Shown one piece after another: positions 36,218-47,186 of a stretch of DNA of 64,000 bases. The translations under genes and the position numbers were made by a program. A model generated the notes under the pieces. It saw nothing but the letters and a program-made list of their open reading frames with translations, did no database searches and was not told the DNA's origin. Within the stretch, counting starts at the first letter, position 1, and each line of letters opens with the position of its first letter. The stretch is from Raphanus sativus (Eukaryota > Streptophyta > Magnoliopsida > Brassicales > Brassicaceae): assembly GCF_000801105.2 (NCBI RefSeq), contig NC_079516.1, positions 930,001 to 994,000 of the forward strand, written 5' to 3'.

Positions 36218-36317
36218 NNNNNNNNNNNNNNNNNNNNNNNNNNNNNNNNNNNNNNNNNNNNNNNNNNNNNNNNNNNNNNNNNNNNNNNNNNNNNNNNNNN
36301 NNNNNNNNNNNNNNNNN
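36218..36317. other. Assembly gap, exactly 100 N
   Basis: A run of 100 unknown bases, the conventional length for a scaffold gap of unknown size. The genes left of it (At3g10220-10290 type) and right of it (At3g10460-10420 type) are not adjacent in Arabidopsis in this order. Confidence 0.98.
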
Positions 36318-37234
36318 TTTAATCAGAAAAAAAAATTTTTTAAGCATTCCATGTGGGGGTGTTAGGATGATGATGCTCTTAGCTTTTAAATGCTTATCAA
36401 GGTAATGTATATGAATGTAAAACAGATATCGAATGAACCTTGTATCTGTTGTTTTGTCGCACATGGAGAGACTTTCGCTAAATTTTGTATGAAATGGCTC
36501 AGTTTTATTGGATAATTTTGGGGAATTAATTTATTTGGCCTATGTGGTTGGCATATAGCTGAGAGGCTTGTCACTATATATATTGGAGATGAGTTTGATG
36601 AACTCTTTAGAAAACCATATACTGTATTATATTTTTTGATCAAATGTTTCTATATTAATTAACTAAGTTCTGGTCGACAAAAAAAATTTCGAAAAAACAA
36701 TGCTAACCGGCAAGTATGGTTTACATAAAAAAAGTTACGCATTTGATACTAACCTCATTTGCGAGTGAAAAAACTATATATACTTTTTTTTTTTGCAACG
36801 CCATTTAATTTCATTGAAACAAGTTTTTAGGACACAACAAGAGAGTTTTATACATCCTCTTTGATCATAATTCATAAGCATAAATTACAATAGAAAAAGA
36901 AGTTAGCACATATAGATTTTTTGACAGCGAATTCGAGACACTAAGGCGTCGATAAAAAAAGCCTTTCTGAATCTCAAATTTAAGGAATCTCAAAATATTG
37001 AAGATTATACTGAAACCAAAAAAATCATCAAAAATAATTTATTAAAATACTAGTTGACAGGTAAATCAACCCTTCTGTGAGTATATACATTTATCAGGGT
37101 TGACTCTTAAGATATTCCGTCGAATGAATCATAATACCAATGTCACATTAATACACAATTAGTTGAGAAACATACAAAACACACACATATATATATATAT
37201 AGTATATATGAACATAAAAGAGATCATGATGACC
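36318..37234. other. Intergenic region with LINE-like 3' tail
   Basis: No gene. From 36784 the minus strand ends in TTTCATTGAAATT-like sequence and GGCGTTGCAAAAAAAAA, typical of a non-LTR element 3' end in this orientation; no target duplication was found. A (TA)n run precedes 37205. Confidence 0.35.
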
Positions 37235-37636
37235 TTATTTAAAAGTTTTTCCATACCAATGATACTTGAATTTCCAAGGCGTTGCACCATTGATAGATTC
37301 ATAAATACCATCTCCCCTTATAGACCATCTTATCCAATTGTTTTTGTGTTCATACAGCTTACTTTCGTACGTGACGATAGACGCATTAAGACTGAAATTA
37401 GGACCTGACCAGATGTTGCACCAATAAAGTGTTTTATCAAGTATATGATCCTTGAAATCAATACCGTAACTTCCTCCGTATTTCCTCACGTGCCATCCCA
37501 TATCGTTGTCTTTTGATTTGCAATGGACTTTCATTAGGATTCCATGGCGCACCTGGTTATAGAGAAAGAACGACGATCCTATCGCTTGTTGTGTGTATAT
37601 GCTTAAAAGGATCAGGATTATTGTAAAACGAAACAT
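37235..37636 (-). CDS. S-protein homologue (plant self-incompatibility protein S1 family)
   Basis: An intronless 133-residue ORF. I chose the ATG at 37634-37636 because it gives a signal peptide (MFRFTIILILLSIYTQQAIG); the in-frame start 22 codons upstream has a charged leader. The mature domain has the family landmarks HCKSKDNDMGWH, LYWCNIWSGP and W near the end (KFKYHWYGKTFK). Two Cys (HC and WC) would form the single disulfide. These small secreted proteins are relatives of the poppy S-determinant; most Arabidopsis members have unknown roles. A TATA sequence (GTATAAATAC, minus strand, about 37680) supports this orientation. It fits the At3g10460 position. Confidence 0.88.
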   Translation of the reverse strand: MFRFTIILILLSIYTQQAIGSSFFLYNQVRHGILMKVHCKSKDNDMGWHVRKYGGSYGIDFKDHILDKTLYWCNIWSGPNFSLNASIVTYESKLYEHKNNWIRWSIRGDGIYESINGATPWKFKYHWYGKTFK

Positions 37637-37702
37637 ATTTTTATTGTTTTTGTTTCTTTTAGTAATGGATGTTCTCAAGTATTTATACACGTTTTTGATC
37701 AT

Positions 37703-38509
37703 TTATAAAAGCTACGCCGAAAAATCTGTTCTATTTTAAATATTTTCGTGGTGAATTTGCATTTCACCATTAAAAATAAATAACTAGATAAATTAAACAA
37801 TGGTTTTTGTGTGTTCTAAAAGAGGTGTTTCAAAAAGACAATGGCTTTTGAAGACTTCAAGGGAGACATTTAGCGGTTCTGTCTTCTCTAGCTTCCCATG
37901 CATCGTAAAATCAAACACTTGGTAATGCTTGAAATTAGGTCCTTGTTGATGAGTCAACAATACATTCAACTACAAAATAAAAAAAATACATTTTTTCTCC
38001 ATGAAATTTCGATTAATTAACTGGGTGAAAACAAAAATGAAATACAAGGCAGTATATTAAACCAGCGGACAACACAAAATTCTCCGGAGACTAGAGCCTA
38101 AACTAAGGAAGCTTGACTTAAACCAAAACACACATAAAGATTAGCAACTCACTGACCAAACTGAGAGATCTAAACAACCAGAATTAGAAACTAACGATTA
38201 GGGATTGAAATCAAATTTCTCACTTCGCCCTTGTCCCAGCATGTCTTAAGCCAGCAAAGCTATGAGTATCATCCAACACAAACCACATCCGATTTACCAG
38301 TTGAGCGTACGACATTAATAAACTCAAAACCAGAGGGAAATCAGAGAAAAGATTCCTGCAAAACTCCTGAAGAATAGAACCACAGCAAGAACAAAATAAA
38401 AAAAGTACCTGAAGTTTCAAAAAAGTACACAATGTAACACATTAATAATTTCACTTAAAGAGCCAAGCTTTCTTATGGAGAAGGCGTGATAATAATATAA
38501 ATTGTCTTG
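37703..38509. other. Intergenic
   Basis: No gene recognised. The stretch 38050-38450 has no repeats or coding signals that I can name; the 70-codon minus-strand ORF at 38220-38432 is unlike known proteins. Confidence 0.35.
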
Positions 38510-41370
38510 TTAAAGAGGTTGGCCATTGATCCACTTTGGAACATGATATAACTTTCCTCTGGTTTATACTCTGGAGTGTGTCCTCCTCCCTACAATCAAA
38601 CCCACAACTCGTAAATTAAGAAACATATAAGTGCAAACTGCTAACAAATGTTTGAGTGAAAACAAAGAAAAGACTTGCTTTGATGGTAGCAAATGTCATC
38701 TTATTGGCATTAGTCCTCGTGTATCTGTCAAATCAGAGTGAATCTAGTGAACTCGGACGACAATAGAATGAAAATAACAATAGAACTCATCAATAAAGAA
38801 CAAGGTAATATACCCAGCGATTTGATCGCCTATCATCCAAGGTCTCCAATCATCAATGAGAGGATAGTTAAGAGACCTAATCCAGGCTTGAGTTCCAAGG
38901 AAAGGCACATCTATGTCATGATCACCACTGTTCAACCCAAAAAACTCACAAAATGTAGAGAAAATGTCTTAACATGGTCGATCTCGATTTTTTTTGGGGG
39001 GGGGGGGGGGGGGTGGGTTGTTGTAGACACTTAAATAAAGGGTTTATATAATTTTTTTAAACAAATTTGAATGTCTATATTTATAAATTTGTTTTCCAAA
39101 TTTTTGGAGGCCATATGTTCATGTTTCACTGGCACATGCTTAGGACCGGCTCTGGTCTTGAGTCTTATACTACTTCAAAAGGCAAGAGACTATTCTAACC
39201 TGAAGATAAGAGAAGGATAGCCACTGATGCTATTATTCATATGGTACGGCACACTGCTTTTAATGTCCTTAGTGTAAGGTATTTCCCAGTAACAACGTAC
39301 CCATTTCTCTTCACTCTCCTGCAATCATACATCCTCGTTACCAAAAAAAAATTGAACTTAACTTTTGACATATGCAATACCTTAGTGATTTGAAGAGCCC
39401 TGCGCACGCTCTCATCATTGGCCCAGTAGGTAGTTAACAAGTACCGATAAGTCTGCAAATTTGAACGCATAGTTTTGCTATCAATGCTTTATTGTTAACA
39501 GAAGGCAAGATGAATTACTTACATAGCAACCAGGAGATGTATCTTCAGATTCTTCACATGATGGCGTTAAGATAAATGGGAAGTATAATCTATCAATGCA
39601 CTATAAAATATCACCACAAAAGTATGAATAGGTGATAAACTTTGACTAGGAGTCTAGGAGACATAGCAATATCATGACTGTATACCTTATGGTATTCTTC
39701 AAGGAGTTTTAAGCATTCCATGTTACTTGGATCAACAGTTTCATATTCACCTTTGCAGATTCTCTTCATTGACTGCTTACAAAAAAAAAGCAGATTTTTG
39801 AACTGCTTTGCTATCTACTTCCAAACAATAGCACGCATGTCGCGTAACGTACCATGTAAAGTTCATCAGAGATCAGTGTCATTCCATGAGCATAAGGGAT
39901 GCGATGGTTAAAATCAACTTCACTATCTGTTATCGGGTTTCCGAGCACATAGCCCTTAAGGTTTATCGGAGGCTTGCAGCACAAGTAATTTCCTGCGTTC
40001 TGTACTATTATAAAAGTTGCAAAAAAATATTGAGCTCAAAAGTAGTAAATAAAGAAGAAGAAAATATTGATACCTTTTGAGATTTCTTGAACGAGTGCAG
40101 GAGCAACCTTACCGGAGTAAGAATCTCCACCGACATAGAAAGGGTTGGAGAAAAACTGTTGATGCTTGCCTAGCCACTGCACAACACCCCAAGCAAAACT
40201 ACATGCTCATAAATAAGGGTGTTAAATGGTCTGTCCACCCCAAAATAAGTTTGTCTGGATGGATATTTTTTGCTGGATCCAATCCAATCCAATACAATAT
40301 GATTTTATATGCTGACAAAAAAAGATTTTATATTAATGATTTGTCTCCTAATCAATTTTGATCTAGAATTTTGAGTTATTTGAGCCCATTTGACACAGAA
40401 AATCTTGATCTAATTTTTTTCCGAATCAATTTTGATCTAAAATATTGAAAACTTAGCCCATTTGACATGCTTCGCAAATGGATATATCGATGCAAATTCG
40501 TTTTCTTTTGGACAACAGCCTACCTATTTGACATTTCTACTAAAAAATGCAAGTATGTGGCTATATGCTTAAAGAAAAAATGCTTCAAGGGACAACCAAG
40601 TTATATCCTTTTTCACCTTGTGAAGAAACTCGTGGATCCGCTTAACTTCTCCTGAATCACTAGGTTTATTAGCAAGCTGAGTTCTTGATGAGTAGGAGAA
40701 GCCAGTTCCAACAGGCTGATCCAAATATAGTATACTCGAAATCTGAAACATACTTGAAAAAATAAGAGGCATAAAGAAAGGAGGCTTGTCATCTTCGTAT
40801 GTACAACATTTTGTGTGTCACCTTGGTCCATGAATATGTAGTAGAGATCAAGGAAGGAACCTTTCCATTGTAAACCTCAAGCTTCACAGTCAAAGGCCCT
40901 GCTTGATTCAAACATGTCAGAAAGCAGAACCACAACATAACAAATGAGTTTAAGAGAATGAATTACCATTCTCGAAAAGAAGACCAGAGATAGAAGAGCA
41001 ACCAGGTCCTCCACTTAACCAGAGAAGGAGAGGGTCTTCTTCTGGATTCCTCTCAGACTTGATGAAGTAGTAGAACAGTTTCACTTCCTCTTCCTCACCA
41101 ACACCAATATACCTTTTCAAATCAAAATACATAATTTCTTAGCTCTCCAAACTCAGAACAAACATGTCTATAATTAGTAGATTATTTTTTCTTTAGAGAG
41201 AAAAAGGAAGAACCCGGTTTCGAGCTCAAAAGGAAGAGGACCGTCAAAACCAGGAAGATGATTGATGATAGAGGCAGAATCAGCAGCGTTGTGAACTTGT
41301 GATACAAGATAAGAAGAAGAAGAAGAAGAAGCAACAACTTGGGAACAGAGGAAACGTAGTCTTTAGCCAT
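38510..41370 (-). pseudogene. SCPL7: Serine carboxypeptidase-like protein (SCPL7-type), apparently frameshifted
   Basis: About a dozen exons on the minus strand. Clear pieces: [20 protein letters not shown] (40967-41112), [34 protein letters not shown] (catalytic Ser in GDSYSG), [44 protein letters not shown] (catalytic Asp), GGGHTPEYKPEE (catalytic His). Family members are vacuolar acyltransferases or peptidases. Two breaks: after the CTT run in exon 1 the signal-peptide frame does not lead into VHNAADSASIINHLPGFDG, and near the end CAAAGTGG lacks one G to give QRWINGQPL. The triad is otherwise complete, so loss is recent or these are sequencing errors. The neighbours fit At3g10450. Confidence 0.8.
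38996..39013. repeat. Run of 18 G in a carboxypeptidase-like intron
   Basis: Eight T are followed by 18 consecutive G, then TGGG. It lies in an intron between the SGDHD exon and the exon near 39200. Such a tract is prone to quadruplex formation and to length error. Confidence 0.8.
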
Positions 41371-42129
41371 TGGTGTTCTGATAAGTAAGGACAGTTACTG
41401 AATATTTTTTATTTAAAAAGAACAGACACACGCATACACTTTCCTCCTCCTCACTTTCACTCCTTTACTGAACATTTTATATATTTTTAACGTCTTCTTA
41501 GAAGCTGTCACGTTTTTTTTTACCTTATTTCATCATTGTAAATCTAAAGAGCTTATTAATTCTGAAAAAAATGTTGCTGATATATTTATGTGAGTAGGGC
41601 TAGTATTGGAGAGGGGAGAGCTGAATGATTGGCGCACACGCATCCGCGACTCCGTGAGTTCGAGGCAAGTATTATAATGATGTGATTAGAGGCCTTGAAA
41701 GTTGACAAAAAAAAGAGGCCTTGAAAAACACCGTGGGCCATGAAATATCAATCAAGTGGCCCACCATAACATTATTTTTTTGTGAACGTTGGGTTTGAAT
41801 AAATCTGAAAGCCGACAAATGTAAGTTCCTCCCCTGACATTTAAGGTTTGCCTTTTACCGTATCTTCTTTTCTTTTTTCAACTATATTTTTTTAACGATG
41901 ATATTTTTATTGATTTATCAATTTTCATAAATAGCACAAAATAGTTTTATCGTAACAATATGAGAGTAAAAAGTAATACAACATATGAAAATCATCAAAA
42001 TATTATACATTAATGAATGAAAATATTAAACTACTTTTTATGAAAAATACATTTAATATAAAAAATAGTTTTAAAATGCTTATTTTAAAATAGATTAAAT
42101 ATTATTGTCCAGATTTTATACTATAAACT
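41371..42129. other. Upstream region of the carboxypeptidase-like gene
   Basis: Contains a tRNA-like SINE remnant (GGCGCACACGC then GTGAGTTCGAGGC, 41630-41667) and a tail-only insertion GTTGACAAAAAAAA between two copies of GAGGCCTTGAAA (41689-41726). No gene. Confidence 0.45.
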
Positions 42130-42137
42130 ACAAATAC

Positions 42138-42687
42138 CCATGTTCAAAAACGCGGCGCCTAAAGCCGTTTACTCGCCGGAAAGACGTTCCTCGGCTTGCC
42201 ACCGCCGTGATTGGTGATATTCGGACAAAAAAATAGGAAATCTTTAAAAACTCAAGATTTTGTTCATAAAAACTTAAAATCGAAGGTTTTCTAGTAGATC
42301 TATCAGTTTTGTCTATAATTACAGAAGAAAATGGAAGAAACAGTGTGAAAACGAAAAAAAAAGAAGAGGCTGCCGCATATATTAGGTCTGGAACAGACAG
42401 CCATAAGGAAGAAGATGATTGCGCAATGTCTATTTTATCCTTCATTAATGTTTTATGTTAAAAAAAAAACTAAAATGACAGAGTGGAGGGTCGAACCCGG
42501 GTTTGATAGAGAGCATGAAGAGACCTAACCACTACTCTAACACAAATATAACGTTCAAGATTACAATATCTAATATATATCCCTAAAACTAGGCGCTGAT
42601 TAATCCCCATTTAGTCTCCGATCTTTTTGCTAGGCGTTAGGCCCGGGGTTGCTGTACGCATAACGCCTATCGAATTTTTGAACATGG
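42138..42687. mobile_element. hAT-type non-autonomous element with 8 bp target duplication
   Basis: ACAAATAC at 42130-42137 and again at 42688-42695 flank inverted ends CCATGTTCAAAAAC and, reverse strand, CCATGTTCAAAAATTCG. An 8 bp duplication fits hAT. GGCGCC and TAGGCGTTAGGC motifs lie close to the ends. No transposase gene. It encloses a tRNA-like sequence at 42482-42545. Confidence 0.82.
42482..42545 (-). mobile_element. tRNA-derived SINE-like sequence
   Basis: On the minus strand GTTAGAGTAGTGGTTAGGTC looks like an A box and CCCGGGTTCGACCCTCC contains a B box (GGTTCGACC). It lacks a complete cloverleaf, so I do not call it a tRNA gene. It lies inside the hAT-type element. Confidence 0.5.
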
Positions 42688-42962
42688 ACAAATACTAGAT
42701 CTTAAACCTTGGTCACTAAATCTATCCTCAAAAACATCTAAACCCTAATTCGTAATTTTTAATCCTAGAGCTATATATATATATATATATATGTTCTGAT
42801 ACCATTTATACTATTTTGTCATTTTTCTCCTTGCATGCTATTTAGAAACAAAATCACGTTTTATTGTTATTTTAAGATTTTGCTGACTATCTTCTTAAAA
42901 ATATATGTCTGAAATTATTTTATTAATGAATTTCTACAATTTGGTTTCTAAATATTGTCATA

Positions 42963-43956
42963 TCTATACTATTAAAACTGAAGTACAATTAGTATTTAGC
43001 TCTAAGTTTTCCTCAATAATTACTATCTTATGCTACTGAAATTTAAACCATTATTTTTTTTATTTTAATTAAAATTTTTTAAATTTTTACAGAAAACAAT
43101 ATTTAGTTTGTTATGCAGTTAATACTCCAATCTTGATTCCATAAAAGTAGACAACCATTTAATGAAAAGATACGCAAATAATTACTCTTAATAATTTATA
43201 ACCATATTTGAACTACCAGAATTTACATGGACCCATGTTAGATATTTAAAAATATTACCTTAAACTTATTCTCCATTATTTCATCTCACGTATGCATTTA
43301 CATAATACAAACGTCTAAGATAAATCAAATTGATTGTATTATATCTAAACAGAATCCTTAAAAACATTCTTAAAAACAGACCATCAATTAATTAAAATTA
43401 ATGATCATATTTCACTCTTGCCATCTAAACAAATTTGTCGATTGAATGGCATATATTATGTAACACACCATTTTTTTTTGATCAAAGTAACATACCATCT
43501 CTTCTCCATTCTGATAGTTAGTGATTTCTGTTAAAGGGCTCTGCTTCAGTGGTTCCTTCGTTCACCTTTTTATATTTTTAAGTTAGGTATTTTGGCTTAT
43601 ATTGCTTAATTTATATGTTATATTATTTTTATATTTAAGGAAATTTAAAGTATATATATAAATTTTTAAAATTTAAAAATAATTTAGACGGTATATCTGA
43701 ACCCGAATGAACCCGCAAAGATCCGAATCGAACCAGAATCAAAATTTATAAATATCCGAATGGAGTTGGAATCTTTAAACTCAAAAGTCTCAAACCCGAA
43801 TAAATTTTAATCGGATTCGAGTGGATACTCAAATATCCATCCTTAGGTTAGTCAATATAAAACAATCAAATATTACAAATATATTATTTAATATAAATAA
43901 ATAAAAACTAAAACAGAAAATTAATACCCATGCGGTCGCACGGATCCAACATCTAG
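42963..43956 (+). mobile_element. Non-autonomous Helitron
   Basis: Starts with TCTATACTATTAAAACTGAA after A (42962) and ends CCATGCGGTCGCACGG (imperfect hairpin), then ATCCAACATCTAG before T (43957). The 994 bp have no ORF. Internal CCGAATGAACCCG-type repeats (43690-43850) resemble those in the Helitron at 9039-10444, so they are related families. A short tail-like insertion with TAACACACCAT/TAACATACCAT flanks sits at 43461-43498. Confidence 0.82.
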
Positions 43957-44240
43957 TTAGTACATTAAAACCTAGTTATATAATTAAAATTTAATATTTT
44001 AAGGGAATTATACTAATCAAGAAATGGCAGATGGGTATATTGCATCAAGTACTAAGCTACTCCCACTGGTTGATTGTGACTTGTATAGTTTTATAGTAGC
44101 AAGATCACTCGCTAGCTCTCACTGAAGCAAAAACACATACAAAGATATATACATTGTGAATTTGTGATGATTATAGCATCAACCAAAGCTGTTTCAACAG
44201 AGTATTTGAAGGCTTAAGATGATTTTCGAACTAGCCAGAC

Positions 44241-46717
44241 TCAGAAGTCCCTTCGCATCTTATCCTTAAGTGAGACTTCTTTGTATGATTTGATTTTTCC
44301 TGCAGCTTGCCTTGAAGGTCTTCCACCATACTTTTCTCTCATCTCCTCTGCTTCATCGCCTGTTGGTTTGTTCTTTGATTCTCTTTTAAGCTCTGTTGAA
44401 ACTGAAGATGATGCCTCAACAATGTCATCGCGCAACGGAGGATCTGTGGATACTTCGATGGCTCTCTGAGATTTAGCCTCGGTAGACTGTCTTCTTGAAG
44501 AGACTCTTCTGTCATGTATACCATTTAGATACAACAGTCTTAAACTCTTTTATTCTGAGGAATAAATGAAATAATCTATCACTACAAAACCTGCTTTTCC
44601 CGGTTGTCTCTTTCGTGTCATGTAGCTCTACTGCTTCGGGCTTAGAGCCGCTAGACAGACCACTCGCAGAGCATCTGAAATGGCAGCCATAAAGGACAAA
44701 ATAAAAAGCAGAAGTGGTATAAGTGTACTTGGGTTTATGAACAAGTTATCAAGCAAGTAGAGTGGGAAAAGATGGAGCTTATACAAACCCGGCTTTCGCA
44801 GCAGACTCTTGATCATCATGTATACCGTTCAAGTTTTCAGACACGCCCACATCTTGGATATTGAACCTCTTAGACTGTCTTCGCAAAGAAACCCTGAGAA
44901 TATTTAAATCGCAATTTTAGCAACCTTCAAAAGCGTACTCTACTTATAAACATGGCTAGAAAAGCTTATTGCAGACCTCCTGACGTTGGTTGTCTGTGCT
45001 GACTCTCCTGGTCTACCAATTACATCTAATACTTCGGAATTGTCAAGACTTGGCTTTCCAGATACTCTGCTGTAAAGAAGAGCAACAAATCCGGAATAAC
45101 CTGATTGCCCATAAGTGAAACAAATAGCAGACTGAGCAAGAGAGAAACTACACCTTGTATAGTTGGTTTTCTCATTTATTTGCAATGAGTTACCATCTGA
45201 ACTCTGTGAAGCTGAAATAGAACGGTAATGAGGTAAAGATGTTAAGAGGTTCCTATGTTCCACAGTGATAACCAAAAAGCTAGCATTATATACTTAACCG
45301 TTTCTTTCCCTTACCAGTCTTATGATCCTCGCCCTTTGGATGAACGGTTTCGGAAGCCCCACCAGAAGCGTTTGCACGAACCTGAAAGTTACAACAATTC
45401 AGAAAAAAGTTTGAACAGTGTACTCGTATGGTGCTAATGTCCCTATTACAGAAGTTCACAAAAGCCAGTTCTCCTAAGTACCTTGTCTTCTGCTGCGTCG
45501 TGCTGTGTATACGGAGGCTTTTGCGGCTGGAAAGAAAAGTTTACAGCCTCTCAACTATGTAACAGTTTGGAGAATAATTATGGCCATCGGGAAACTCACA
45601 TACAAAATTAAAACAGACCTCAAGCGGCAGTTTCCTGGCCATGAGTACCCCGTTCTTGCAACTAAGTTCGTGCTGAAGTGCCTTAAGCTGAAATACACAG
45701 AGAATTCCAGCTGAGAAACTTATAGTTAATGATTAAAAAAGCCTATGTTTGAGCAACTTGGGGTTCCAGAGTAAAACCATACTTGGTCTTTGCTTGTTCT
45801 GATCTCCTGCCAGCAAGAAACAATAATGAAAGAAACTTTGGAATCCCATTGTAACCAAAGAGTTCCGAAAATCACATATCAAAATGAACCATTTAAAAAC
45901 TTTGGAATCACATTGTACCCCCAAGATACGAGTGTTGGTCTGGGAAAGCTGCAAGTTCTGTGCTTGAACCATATGTAAGTTGATCCTATATTTCTGCAGC
46001 TCACTTCCGGTCCTCTCGATGATTGCACTGTAGTCACAGACTCACAGAACAACAATAAGCATTAGAAACAAATCAACGAACACAAAACAGTCACAAGTCT
46101 CATACTTTCTCTCCTTGAGGGCTTTCATCAGTCTCATGTTTTCCTGCAAAAACAAACAAAAGGTGAAGCGTTTGAGTAAACAACACAGTCAAAGAAAAGA
46201 CAATTTCCCAAAAATCGAGATAGAGAATATGACATAAGCATTTGCCTTTTGAAGTTTTTCAGCGTATTCTTTGGAAGAGAGTGGCATAGATTGTTGCTGC
46301 TGCTGCTGACTCGCTCCATGGTTCATTGCTATGTTTCGGTTCGGCAAGTTTGTGATATCTCCCAGTGCTCTTCTCTGTGCACTGTTCATCGGAGGTTCCA
46401 TAATCATCTTCTCTCCTTTTGCTTTGTTAGTAGCAACACCTACGGATCTCAAATTCAAACACATCTATACATAACTCATCATCATCGATAAAGAACAAAC
46501 GAAATTCCAAGCAATTAGCTGAGATTCAATTTACAATTCTAAATCGGGACGAAACCATATGAGATCCGATTGAAAGGATCTCTCCAAAATGTTGAGCTCT
46601 CTAACTCTAAACACACAGAACGCGACGAGAGAGTAACTACTAACTAAGGAAGGCTAACATCGAACCTTCAACGGCGTGATCGTCGACTTTAAGCACCGTC
46701 GTTCTCGTTCGCACCAT
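44241..46717 (-). CDS. SGO1: Shugoshin (SGO1), protector of centromeric cohesion
   Basis: Start MVRTRTTVLKVDDHAVEG (46666-46717). Next exon 46246-46439 (PPMNSAQRRALGDITNLPNR..KEYAEKLQK), 46106-46143 (ENMRLMKALKER), 45919-46027 (AIIERTGSELQKYRINLHMV..), 24-base exon 45783-45806 (EIRTSKDQ), 45619-45687 (LKALQHELSCKNGVL), 45482-45526, then five or six exons to the stop at 44241. The N-terminal coiled coil and the basic C-terminal SGO motif (GGRPSRQAAGKIKSYKEVSL, KDKMRRDF) mark plant shugoshins, which recruit PP2A to shield cohesin in meiosis. VSxRRQS occurs twice near the end. All frames join without stops; about 400 residues. The second donor is GC, not GT. Confidence 0.9.
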
Positions 46718-47186
46718 CGTGAAAGGCGGAGTATAAACCCTAGTGCCTCTTCGCGTCGCCCTTTCTCGGGATCGGAATTGAATTCCGGAGGGAAAATAAG
46801 AATAAGTGACTGTGACTGGGTCAATCATTTTTATTACTTTTCAAATATTTTTTACATAATGTGTGACCAATTTGGCTCGGTTTAACATTAACCGGTTCGT
46901 TTGCTTTATTTAATTTCACCGAGTTTTTAAACGATTCATGTTCTCGGTTCGGTTAAATCTTTAACTGGTTCGCTTGGTTTATAGAAATAGACTATTAGAT
47001 TGGTTTACGCGAAAGTCACCAATTTGGTTCGGTTCAATTAAAAATGTGCTTAACCAATTCATGGTTTTGGTTCAGCTGAGCCCATCTTTTTAACGGTTAG
47101 AAGGAGGGATCCACAGATTGTAAGTCGTTTCCTTCTTTCAAGAACCTCTGGTACGATACGACTCGAACCTTTCAGAGAGAGCGACC
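46718..47186. promoter_or_regulatory. Divergent promoter between SGO1 and F-box gene 1
   Basis: This 469 bp is shared by two genes transcribed apart. The SGO1-proximal piece TTGAATTCCGGAGGGAAAA recurs near 52859 and 58930, in front of other F-box copies. AACCGGTTCG-like motifs recur upstream of each F-box gene. Confidence 0.6.

Noticed and set aside
42482..42545. tRNA gene
   Set aside because: A and B boxes are present but no acceptor stem or full cloverleaf could be drawn. SINE-like is a better fit.
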